This document shows positions 52,280 through 59,377 of a DNA stretch of 64,000 nucleotides, piece after piece. This stretch comes from Mycolicibacterium aichiense (lineage in GTDB: Bacteria; Actinomycetota; Actinomycetes; Mycobacteriales; Mycobacteriaceae). The stretch spans positions 5,828,001 to 5,892,000 of the forward strand of contig NZ_AP022561.1 of the NCBI RefSeq assembly GCF_010726245.1, read 5' to 3'. The position numbers were made by a program, and so were the translations under genes. The notes beneath the pieces are model-generated. The model saw only the letters and a list, made by a program, of their open reading frames with translations. It searched no databases and was not told the origin of the DNA. Position 1 is the first letter of the stretch. Each line of letters starts with the position of its first letter.

Positions 52280-52945
52280 TCAGACGGAATCCAACTCGGT
52301 GAGCACCCCGGTCCGTTGAAGTTCTGCGATGAGCACGTCGGCCATCAGGTCGGTGCGGTCCAGGCAGGCCTGCCGTGCGGCCGACGGATCGCGGCGATGG
52401 ATCGCGGCGTATTCGGCTTCGGCGAGCGGCAGGAGCTGGTTCACCGTGTACGGGTAGGTGGCCCAGAATTCCTGGGACATGAACCCGCGCGACGCTCGAA
52501 TGCCCGCGGTCAGTCGGGGGCCGGCGTATTCGTCGAGGACGATGTTCCGGAACAGGTCGGCCGCGTTGAGGAAGGCGCGGGAGTCGGATGAGGCGCGCAT
52601 GACGGCCATCGGTTCGGCGAGCCGGTCGAGGACCTCGGGCCGGGGATCGGTGGCGGCTCGCGCGGCGGCCGCTCCGGTCAGTAGGCCGTGCACTTCGTGG
52701 TGTTCGCGTAGGACGTCGGCATCGAAGCGATGGATGAATGCGCCGCGGTGATAGCGCGACTCCAGGATGCCGTCATGTTCGAGTTGATTGAGGGCTTCCT
52801 GCACGGGCACCCGGCTCAGTCCGAGGGCAGCGGTGATCTGGTTGCGGTCCACGCGATCTCCCGACCGCAGCCGCCCGGTGAGCAACATGTCGAGGACGTG
52901 TGCGACGACAAGGTCTTTCTCTTTGACCCCATAGCGTTTGGGCAT
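52280..52945 (-). CDS. GntR/FadR-type transcriptional regulator (Rv0043c-like)
   Basis: 221-residue regulator. N-terminal winged helix (RNQITAALGLSRVPVQEALN, EHDGILESRYHRGAFIHRFD) and a C-terminal helical FCD ligand domain with conserved polar residues (HEVHGLLTGAAAARAATDPR). Ligand unknown, probably a small organic acid. GGAGAGGG lies just before the ATG. It is divergent from the P450 gene; the 113-base gap holds a perfect inverted repeat over the P450 promoter, so the P450 gene is its likely target. Confidence 0.92.
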   Translation of the reverse strand: MPKRYGVKEKDLVVAHVLDMLLTGRLRSGDRVDRNQITAALGLSRVPVQEALNQLEHDGILESRYHRGAFIHRFDADVLREHHEVHGLLTGAAAARAATDPRPEVLDRLAEPMAVMRASSDSRAFLNAADLFRNIVLDEYAGPRLTAGIRASRGFMSQEFWATYPYTVNQLLPLAEAEYAAIHRRDPSAARQACLDRTDLMADVLIAELQRTGVLTELDSV

Positions 52946-53024
52946 GTCCCTCTCCAGGGCGTCCAGACGACGTGCACTCGTGGCAATCCTCCTGGTTACT
53001 TGCTGGTATCTCGCGCAATATGAG

Positions 53025-53049
53025 GTAACGAGACTGTGAGTCTCGTTAC
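53025..53049. promoter_or_regulatory. 25-bp inverted repeat, candidate GntR operator
   Basis: GTAACGAGACT-GTG-AGTCTCGTTAC, perfect 11-base arms. The right arm covers the first three bases of the TACTCT -10 element of the P450 gene, so a bound dimer would block RNA polymerase. Confidence 0.75.
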
Positions 53050-53052
53050 TCT
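53047..53052 (+). promoter_or_regulatory. -10 element (TACTCT) for the P450 gene, leaderless
   Basis: TACTCT with 6 bases to the ATG at 53059 and no ribosome site. Confidence 0.6.
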
Positions 53053-53058
53053 GCGTCC

Positions 53059-54231
53059 ATGACGACGACGGAAATGCCCGACAGCTACTACGTGGCTACA
53101 CCGGTCTCGAGTGGGCGCACGGCGGCGGTGGACCACCTGCGTAAACCGGGCCCGGTGTACCGGGTCGGCAAGATGTGGTTGATCACCAGTTACGAGGGAG
53201 TCCGCTTCGCTCAGAAGCACCCCGAGCTGTTCTCTTCGGCGAAGGCCTTCGACGGCGTCGCCAACGCCATCTCGATGATTCCGATCGCGATCGATCCGCC
53301 GAAGCATGCGGATTACCGGCGCGTGCTGGATCCGATGTTCGGACCCAAACGCATGGAAGCGATGGACGGCGAGCTGCGCGAACAGCTTCGCGGGCACATC
53401 GACAAGTTCGCTCCGCTGGGCCGCTGCGACGTCGTCGCCGACCTGTCCTACAAGTTCCCCACCCAGGCCATCCTGACGTTGTTCGGGCTGCCCCTGGAGC
53501 ATCTGCCCACTTTCCTCGGCTGGGTCAGCGGGATCATCAAGGGTGCTGATGTCTCATCACTGGGCAGCGAGCAGTCGCAGTCGGTAATCGATTGCAGCAT
53601 CGCGCTTTTCACCTTCTTGGCTGAGCAGCTGGAGATCAAGCGCAGCCATCCGGGCGACGACATGCTCAGCAGCATCCTGGCCCTCGACGGCGACGAGGCA
53701 TGGACCGATGCGGAGATCCTGGGGCTGTGCTTCCTGATCGTCCTGGCCGGACTCGACACCGTCACCGGTGCCATCGGCTTCGCGTTGCTCAACCTGGCCA
53801 ATGACCCGGTCCTGAGGCACCGGTTGACCGCGAACCCGTCGCTGATCCCACCGTTCATCGAGGAGGTGCTGCGCCTGGACGGCCCGGTGCCCGGGGTGCC
53901 GCGCGTGACGACGGCCGATGTGGAGGTCGAAGGCGTGACGATCCCGGCGAATTCGCAAGTCATGCTGATGCTGTTCACCGCCAACCGTGACGGGCCGTAC
54001 GCCCACACCGCCAATGAGATGGACCTCGGCGCCAAGGCCGTGCACCTCGGATTCGGCGGCGGCATCCACCGGTGCCTGGGTTCACACCTGGCGCGCCGCG
54101 AATTGCGGCTCACCATGGAGGAATTCCACGCCCGCATCCCGGATTACCGGTTGGCCGGCGAGGCCACCACGTTGTGGCCCGCCGGCACCTTCGGCCTGGA
54201 ATCGCTGCCGCTGGAGTTCGATCCCTGCTAG
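53059..54231 (+). CDS. Cytochrome P450 monooxygenase
   Basis: 390-residue soluble class I P450. I-helix oxygen motif LAGLDTVTGAIG, ExxR in FIEEVLRLDGPV, and haem ligand loop FGGGIHRCLGSHLARRELRL with Cys339 (54073-54075). There is no membrane anchor, as is normal for bacteria, so ferredoxin partners come from elsewhere. Substrate and CYP family are not assignable by eye. The M. tuberculosis region runs from GntR (Rv0043c) straight to the F420-type oxidoreductase (Rv0044c), so this gene is an insertion there. Its end overlaps the convergent oxidoreductase by four bases. Confidence 0.95.
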   Translation: MTTTEMPDSYYVATPVSSGRTAAVDHLRKPGPVYRVGKMWLITSYEGVRFAQKHPELFSSAKAFDGVANAISMIPIAIDPPKHADYRRVLDPMFGPKRMEAMDGELREQLRGHIDKFAPLGRCDVVADLSYKFPTQAILTLFGLPLEHLPTFLGWVSGIIKGADVSSLGSEQSQSVIDCSIALFTFLAEQLEIKRSHPGDDMLSSILALDGDEAWTDAEILGLCFLIVLAGLDTVTGAIGFALLNLANDPVLRHRLTANPSLIPPFIEEVLRLDGPVPGVPRVTTADVEVEGVTIPANSQVMLMLFTANRDGPYAHTANEMDLGAKAVHLGFGGGIHRCLGSHLARRELRLTMEEFHARIPDYRLAGEATTLWPAGTFGLESLPLEFDPC

Positions 54232-55013
54232 CGGCTGTCGCGCCAGCGCACCAAAGCCTCGGCGGCGCTCAGGTCGTAGTCCGGTCCGTCGCAGCCGACG
54301 GTCAGCAGGGTCACGCCCAGTCCGGTGAGCGCCTCGGCGTTGGCCACGATCGTGTCGTTGTCGCGGCCCTCGACTCCCGATGACCGCTCGATCTTGGCCG
54401 GATCGCGGCCGACGTCCGAGCAGTGCCGGTCGAGCACCTCGGCTTTGCCGGGGTAGGTCTCGGCGTTGGTGAATCCGTGCCAGATGTCGCCGTGCTCGGC
54501 GACCAGGCGCAGCGTTTTCTTCTCGCCCTGTCCGCCGATGAGGATCGGGATGTCCCGAGTGGGCGCCGGATTCAGCTTGGCCAGCCGGGACTTGATCCGC
54601 GGCAGCGCGCCCGCGAGGTCGTCGAGGCGGCTGCCGGCGGTGCCGAACTCGTAGCCGTACTCGTCGTAGTCCTTCTGCTTCCAGCCCGACCCGATGCCGA
54701 GGATCAGCCTGCCGCCGGAGATGTGGTCGACGGTGCGGGCCATGTCGGCCAGCAGCTCGGGGTTGCGGTAGGAGTTGCAGGAGACCAGCGCGCCGATCTC
54801 GACGCGGGAGGTCTGCTCGGCCCAGGCGCCCAGCATGGTCCAGCACTCGAAGTGCGCACCGTCAGGGTCGCCGTAGAGCGGGTAGAAGTGGTCCCAGTTG
54901 AAGACCACGTCGACGCCGATGTCTTCACAGCGGCGGACGGCATCGCGGATCTGGTTGTAGTCGGGGGCATGTTGCGGCTGCAGTTGCACGCCGATGCGAA
55001 TGGGATAGGTCAC
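54228..55013 (-). CDS. LLM-class F420-dependent oxidoreductase (Rv0044c-like)
   Basis: 261-residue luciferase-like TIM barrel: IRIGVQLQPQHAPDYNQIRD, VVFNWDHFYPLYGDPDGAHF, TMLGAWAEQTSRVEIGALVS, LILGIGSGWKQKDYDEYGYE and DIPILIGGQGEKKTLRLVAE. In mycobacteria this class mostly uses cofactor F420 rather than FMN. Substrate unknown. TACGGT lies 6 bases before the GTG. Rather short for the family (usual ~290-330). Confidence 0.9.
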   Translation of the reverse strand: MTYPIRIGVQLQPQHAPDYNQIRDAVRRCEDIGVDVVFNWDHFYPLYGDPDGAHFECWTMLGAWAEQTSRVEIGALVSCNSYRNPELLADMARTVDHISGGRLILGIGSGWKQKDYDEYGYEFGTAGSRLDDLAGALPRIKSRLAKLNPAPTRDIPILIGGQGEKKTLRLVAEHGDIWHGFTNAETYPGKAEVLDRHCSDVGRDPAKIERSSGVEGRDNDTIVANAEALTGLGVTLLTVGCDGPDYDLSAAEALVRWRDSR

Positions 55014-55019
55014 ACCTCA

Positions 55020-55025
55020 ACCGTA
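55020..55025 (-). promoter_or_regulatory. -10 element (TACGGT) for the LLM oxidoreductase, leaderless
   Basis: TACGGT on the minus strand, 6 bases before the GTG at 55013. Confidence 0.45.
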
Positions 55026-55065
55026 CGTCGCGTCGTACGCCGATATTCCCGCCTGGCGCGGGCTG

Positions 55066-55992
55066 TCAGCCGGCGAGCACGTCGCGCAGAATCTCGACCA
55101 GTGCGCGTGGCTGGTCGCCCTGTACCGAGTGGCCGGAATCGGGGACCATGATCACCCGCTGGAAACCCGGTGCGGTACGGGCGAATTCGTCGGCATCCTC
55201 GTCGTTGACGAAGAACGAGTTGGCACCCCGCACCAGCGTGGTGGGCATGGTGATCGACGGGACGTCGTTCCACAAACCGGCGAACGACTCCGGCAGCCCG
55301 CCGCCGGAGCCGGCACCCTTGCGGAAGGAGTCGTAGCGCCAGGTCCAGGTTCCGTCGTCGCACTGCTTGGAGTTGTGAAAGACGCCGCGGCGCAGCGACT
55401 CCCGGCTCCGGGTGGGCGAGGCGGCGATCGTGACGTCCAGCATGGCGGCGAAGCTGCTGAACGTGCGTTCGCCTTGCGTCAGTGCGACCGCGCCGAGCTG
55501 AGCCTGGCTCATCTGCTCATGACGTTCCGGGGCGGACGGTGTGACATCGACCAGGACCAGTTCGGGTACCAGCGCCGGCTCGACGGTAGCGATGCGCAGC
55601 GCCGTCAGTCCGCCCAGCGACATGCCGACCACCAGGCGCGGGCTGGGCGCCCATTCGTTCAGGACGGGCCGCAGCGTGTCGGCATTGAGCTTCGGGCCGT
55701 AGTCGCCGTCTTCTCGCCAGGCGGAGCGGCCGTGGCCGGGCAGGTCGACGGCCAGCGCCGGAACGCCAAGGCCGAGGATGACGGTGTCCCAGGTGTGGGC
55801 GTTTTGTCCGCCGCCGTGCAGAAACACGATCCGCGGCGGCTCGGCACCCCACTTCAGCGCGCTCATCGGGCCGGAGGAGATCCTGGTGACCGGCGGCAAT
55901 TCGCCGCTCACGCCGGCCTGTTCGGCGTTCTCGGGCAGCAGGGCGAATTCGTCGAGGCCGATCAGCTCGTCATCGGAGATCACACAGCTCAT
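55066..55992 (-). CDS. Alpha/beta hydrolase (Rv0045c-like)
   Basis: 308-residue alpha/beta-fold hydrolase. Oxyanion strand IVFLHGGGQNAHTWD, nucleophile elbow [15 protein letters not shown] (Ser), a cap region of about 60 residues, an acid in FFVNDEDADEFART and the catalytic His in MVPDSGHSVQGDQP. The M. tuberculosis homologue is an esterase. No signal peptide. The ATG at 55992 has no clear ribosome site. It lies downstream of the 46-base hairpin that separates it from ino1. Confidence 0.92.
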   Translation of the reverse strand: MSCVISDDELIGLDEFALLPENAEQAGVSGELPPVTRISSGPMSALKWGAEPPRIVFLHGGGQNAHTWDTVILGLGVPALAVDLPGHGRSAWREDGDYGPKLNADTLRPVLNEWAPSPRLVVGMSLGGLTALRIATVEPALVPELVLVDVTPSAPERHEQMSQAQLGAVALTQGERTFSSFAAMLDVTIAASPTRSRESLRRGVFHNSKQCDDGTWTWRYDSFRKGAGSGGGLPESFAGLWNDVPSITMPTTLVRGANSFFVNDEDADEFARTAPGFQRVIMVPDSGHSVQGDQPRALVEILRDVLAG

Positions 55993-56003
55993 CTAACGCG
56001 AAA

Positions 56004-56049
56004 GTGCGACCAGATCGCGATGGGGCGTCCCATCCGGATCTGGTCGCAC
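56004..56049. terminator. 46-base two-tier hairpin after ino1
   Basis: Outer arms GTGCGACCAGATC / GATCTGGTCGCAC (13 bp, perfect), a 2x2 internal loop, then inner arms GATGGG / CCCATC round GCGT. It fills the gap between ino1 and the hydrolase. There is no U-tract on the 3' side for either strand, so termination is plausible but not certain. Confidence 0.55.
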
Positions 56050-56102
56050 ATTCGGTGAAAAACTATTCGATCCGGTTGATTCCCGGGTCGCCAGCGCTCC
56101 TG

Positions 56103-57203
56103 TCAGCCTTCGATGAACTTCTCGAGCTCCGCGCGCGCGACGTCGTCGGCCAGCTGCTTGGGCGGGCTCTTCATCAAGTAGGCCGACGCGGGGATGATCG
56201 GGCCGCCGATGCCGCGGTCCTTGGCGATCTTCGCGGCGCGCACGGCGTCGATGATGATGCCTGCCGAGTTGGGCGAGTCCCACACCTCGAGCTTGTACTC
56301 CAGGTTCAGCGGCACGTCGCCGAAGGCGCGTCCTTCGAGGCGGACGTAGGCCCACTTGCGGTCGTCGAGCCACGCGACGTGGTCCGACGGGCCGATGTGG
56401 ACGTTCTTGTCCTCAACCTTGCCGGCCAGCGAGCCGGTCAGGTTGGACGTCACGGCCTGGGTCTTGGACACCTTCTTGGACTCCAGGCGCTCACGCTCGA
56501 GCATGTTCTTGAAGTCCATGTTGCCGCCGACGTTGAGCTGGTACGTCCGGTCCAGCGTGACGCCGCGGTCCTCGAACAGCTTGGCCATCACGCGGTGGGT
56601 GATGGTCGCGCCGACCTGGCTCTTGATGTCGTCGCCGACGATCGGAACACCGGCGTCTTCGAACTTCTTGGCCCAGACCGGGTCGGAGGCGATGAACACC
56701 GGCAGGGCGTTGACGAACGCGACCTTGGCGTCGATGGCGCACTGCGCGTAGAACTTGTCGGCCTCGTCGGAGCCCACCGGCAGATAGGAGACCAGCACGT
56801 CGACCTTGTTGTCCTTGAGCACCTTGACGACGTCGACCGGCTGCTCGTCGGAGATCTCAATGGTCTCGGCGTAGTACTTGCCGATGCCGTCGAGGGTCGG
56901 GCCGCGCTGGACGACAACGTCGGTCGGCGGCACGTCGGCGATCTTGATGGTGTTGTTCTCCGAAGCGAAGATCGCCTCGGAGAGGTCGAAGCCGACCTTC
57001 TTGGCGTCGACGTCGAATGCGGCGACGAACTTCACGTCGCGCACGTGGTACGGGCCGAGCTTCACGTGCATGAGGCCGGGAACGGTGGCGTTCGCGTCGG
57101 CGTCCTGGTAGTACTGCACGCCCTGGACCAGTGAGGACGCGCAGTTGCCGACGCCGACAATGGCGACCCGCACATCTGTCGACGCTCCGTTGTGCTCCGT
57201 CAT
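56103..57203 (-). CDS. ino1: Myo-inositol-1-phosphate synthase
   Basis: 366-residue enzyme that converts glucose 6-phosphate to myo-inositol 1-phosphate with NAD, first step to phosphatidylinositol, mannosides and mycothiol. NAD motif [20 protein letters not shown], then [60 protein letters not shown] and [20 protein letters not shown] with the active-site lysines. It matches Rv0046c. AGGAGAA lies 6 bases before the ATG. It follows a PadR regulator by 58 bases. Confidence 0.97.
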   Translation of the reverse strand: MTEHNGASTDVRVAIVGVGNCASSLVQGVQYYQDADANATVPGLMHVKLGPYHVRDVKFVAAFDVDAKKVGFDLSEAIFASENNTIKIADVPPTDVVVQRGPTLDGIGKYYAETIEISDEQPVDVVKVLKDNKVDVLVSYLPVGSDEADKFYAQCAIDAKVAFVNALPVFIASDPVWAKKFEDAGVPIVGDDIKSQVGATITHRVMAKLFEDRGVTLDRTYQLNVGGNMDFKNMLERERLESKKVSKTQAVTSNLTGSLAGKVEDKNVHIGPSDHVAWLDDRKWAYVRLEGRAFGDVPLNLEYKLEVWDSPNSAGIIIDAVRAAKIAKDRGIGGPIIPASAYLMKSPPKQLADDVARAELEKFIEG

Positions 57204-57261
57204 GGGACGTTCTCCTAACTCGTACTTCTGCTGGCTGCTGTTCAGGTACTTCGGCGGCCGC

Positions 57262-57807
57262 TCAGGCCTGATCTGGATGGCTCTGAGCCACCCGCTCAGC
57301 GGCGATAAGCTCGTTGAGCCACTTGACTTCCCGCTCGCTGGACTCCAAGCCCAGCTGATGCAGTTGTTTCGTGTAGCGGTCGAACGAATTGCTCGCTCGG
57401 GCGATGGCCTCCCGCAGACCTTCGCGACGCTCTTCCACCTGACGCCGGCGGCCTTCCAGGATCCGCATCCGTGCCTCGGCCGGTGTGCGATTGAAGAACG
57501 CCAGGTGCACACCGAAGCCGTCGTCGGTGTAGTTCTGTGGACCGGTATCGGCTACCAGTTCGGCGAACCGCTGGCGGCCGGCATCGGTCAGTTGGTACAC
57601 CCGGCGGGCACGGCGCAACACCGTGGTTCCCGCGGGGGCGGTGTCCTCGACGATCAACCCGTCGGTCTGCATCCGGCGCAACGCCGGGTACAGCGAGCCG
57701 TACGAAAAGGCGCGGAACGCCCCGAGCAGGCCCGTCAGCCGTTTGCGCAGTTCGTAGCCGTGCATAGGCGACTCGAGGAGAAGACCCAAGATGGCAAGCT
57801 CCAGCAT
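57262..57807 (-). CDS. PadR family transcriptional regulator (Rv0047c-like)
   Basis: 181-residue PadR-s2 type regulator: winged helix [40 protein letters not shown] and the wing [20 protein letters not shown], then a C-terminal coiled-coil dimer region. It precedes ino1 on the same strand, so it may control inositol synthesis. The ribosome site AAAGGAGGTGA (57811-57821) is nearly a full match to the anti-Shine-Dalgarno, the strongest in this window. GATAGTATC-type repeats lie upstream. Confidence 0.93.
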   Translation of the reverse strand: MLELAILGLLLESPMHGYELRKRLTGLLGAFRAFSYGSLYPALRRMQTDGLIVEDTAPAGTTVLRRARRVYQLTDAGRQRFAELVADTGPQNYTDDGFGVHLAFFNRTPAEARMRILEGRRRQVEERREGLREAIARASNSFDRYTKQLHQLGLESSEREVKWLNELIAAERVAQSHPDQA

Positions 57808-57854
57808 CGGGTCACCTCCTTTGCTCAGCCGTTACGACAGTTCGACACCTCCGG

Positions 57855-57865
57855 CGATAGTATCG
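57855..57865. promoter_or_regulatory. Short palindrome upstream of the PadR gene
   Basis: CGATA-G-TATCG, perfect 5-base arms, followed five bases later by the similar CGATATAT. Position (48-58 bases upstream of the ATG) fits an autoregulatory PadR operator; the assignment is inferred. Confidence 0.4.
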
Positions 57866-57976
57866 GAGCGATATATTTGGCGCTACTTGAGTGCGCACGG
57901 TCCACATGATTGCCGACGAGTGTCACCCCAGCGTCGCGCTCGGCGCCGAGGGTCACACCAGAGCCGCGTTCGCCCG

Positions 57977-58831
57977 CTAGGGGTAGTTGATCTGCTTTTC
58001 CGAGCCGTCGGGATACAGCTGGATGTAGCCGCTGCCGAAGTCGCTCGAGACGTACACCGAGATGGTCAAAGTCCCGGGGACGGTCTGGTCGCGGCTGGGC
58101 TCGATGATCAGATAAGTGCTCTTGACGTCGCCGGGCTTCATGTTCAGCGTCTCCGGCGCACCCCGCAGGACGCCGACGACCGCTTTGGCGTCGAACTTGC
58201 TCAGGTCCACCAGCTTGGCGTCACTGCTGGCCCCGGAGGGGGTCGGGTCGTCCCAGCCGCCGCGGTAGCTGTAATTGAGTTCGCGGCGGTCGTCGCTGGG
58301 GTCCGGCCGGGTCAGCGACGCATAGTCGGGATAGATCACCAGCCGGTTTCCCTCGGTGTTGCCGAACTTCTTCTTCATCTGCTCGAAGAGCCCGGTGAGA
58401 CCACCCAGCGAATGCAGCTGGCGGGGCGGGGTCAGCACAACCGGAGCGACCCCGTCGGACTTGGCGCCTGGGTCGGAGGTGAAGTTCAGCGGCGAGGGCG
58501 TATTGCCGTACAGCCCCCAGCCGATGCCGATGCCGAGCATTACGAGGACGCCCATGATGGCGAGCCGGATACCCCAGCTTCCGTTGGTGCCCGGGGCGGA
58601 CAACCGCGGCTTGCGCAGTGTGGGCAGCTGCACCGGCGCGTTCGCGGTTTGCAGGTCGGACACCAGGGCGCGTAGGTCGCCCAGCGTCATCGCTGTGGTC
58701 GCGGCCTTGACCCGCTGCTCGTGCTCGGTCATGGACAGCTGTCCCTCGGACAGCGCGGTGTCCAGAATCTGGCACGTGTCGTTGCGGTCGGTGTCCTTGG
58801 CGCGCGTGCTGGACGTCTGCGATGTCGCCAC
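57977..58831 (-). CDS. DUF1707 membrane protein (Rv0048c-like)
   Basis: 284-residue protein: an N-terminal DUF1707 motif (RNDTCQILDTALSEGQLSMT ... EHEQRVKAATTAMTLGDLRA, about residues 15-60), one transmembrane helix (WGIRLAIMGVLVMLGIGIGW, about 85-105), then a ~180-residue extracytoplasmic domain. Same size as Rv0048c. Function unknown. The GTG start follows TACGAT by 7 bases. Divergent from the DUF5318 gene over a 111-base gap. Confidence 0.85.
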   Translation of the reverse strand: MATSQTSSTRAKDTDRNDTCQILDTALSEGQLSMTEHEQRVKAATTAMTLGDLRALVSDLQTANAPVQLPTLRKPRLSAPGTNGSWGIRLAIMGVLVMLGIGIGWGLYGNTPSPLNFTSDPGAKSDGVAPVVLTPPRQLHSLGGLTGLFEQMKKKFGNTEGNRLVIYPDYASLTRPDPSDDRRELNYSYRGGWDDPTPSGASSDAKLVDLSKFDAKAVVGVLRGAPETLNMKPGDVKSTYLIIEPSRDQTVPGTLTISVYVSSDFGSGYIQLYPDGSEKQINYP

Positions 58832-58838
58832 GGCGATG

Positions 58839-58844
58839 ATCGTA
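58839..58844 (-). promoter_or_regulatory. -10 element (TACGAT) for the DUF1707 gene, leaderless
   Basis: TACGAT on the minus strand, 7 bases before the GTG at 58831. Confidence 0.5.
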
Positions 58845-58929
58845 AGAGTTCAGGCGCCAAGAGCGCAGACCAGCCGCATATTCGGCGGCGCCGCGAGTCG
58901 GTTGCGTGTCGTTGCCCAGATCCCCGACG

Positions 58930-58935
58930 TACTCT
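58930..58935 (+). promoter_or_regulatory. -10 element (TACTCT) for the DUF5318-ponA1 operon, leaderless
   Basis: TACTCT with 7 bases to the GTG at 58943. Confidence 0.55.
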
Positions 58936-58942
58936 GGTCCAC

Positions 58943-59377
58943 GTGCGATTGCAGCGACAGGTGGTGGACTACGCCCTCCGGCGACGCTCCCTGCTGGCCG
59001 AGGTGTACTCCGGTCGTACTGGGGTTTCGGAGGTCTGCGACGCCAATCCCTATCTGTTGCGCGCCGCCAAGTTTCACGGGAAGCCCAGTTCGGTGATGTG
59101 CCCGATCTGCCGCAAGGAGCCGCTGACTTTGGTGTCCTGGGTGTTCGGCGATCACCTGGGTGCGGTGTCGGGATCCGCGCGCACCGCCGAGGAGCTGGTG
59201 TTGCTGGCGACTCGGTTCGACGAATTCTCGGTACACGTGGTGGAGGTATGCCGGACCTGCGAGTGGAATCACCTGGTCAAGTCCTACGTGCTCGGAACGC
59301 CGCGTCCCACCAACGGGACGCGAGGACGCCGTGGCACCCAGACGGCGCGCTCCGGCGCGCGTACGGCCAGTGAATAG
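58943..59377 (+). CDS. DUF5318 zinc-ribbon-like protein (Rv0049-like)
   Basis: 144-residue protein with a helical start (LQRQVVDYALRRRSLLAEVY), a CxxC pair in SSVMCPICRKEPLTLVSWVF, a second in HVVEVCRTCEWNHLVKSYVL and a basic tail, a likely Zn-binding fold. It matches Rv0049. The GTG at 58943 has TACTCT 7 bases upstream. It is the first gene of a run with ponA1, a glycosyltransferase and a DJ-1 gene, each overlapping the next, so it may act with the PBP; no function is known. Confidence 0.85.
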   Translation: MRLQRQVVDYALRRRSLLAEVYSGRTGVSEVCDANPYLLRAAKFHGKPSSVMCPICRKEPLTLVSWVFGDHLGAVSGSARTAEELVLLATRFDEFSVHVVEVCRTCEWNHLVKSYVLGTPRPTNGTRGRRGTQTARSGARTASE

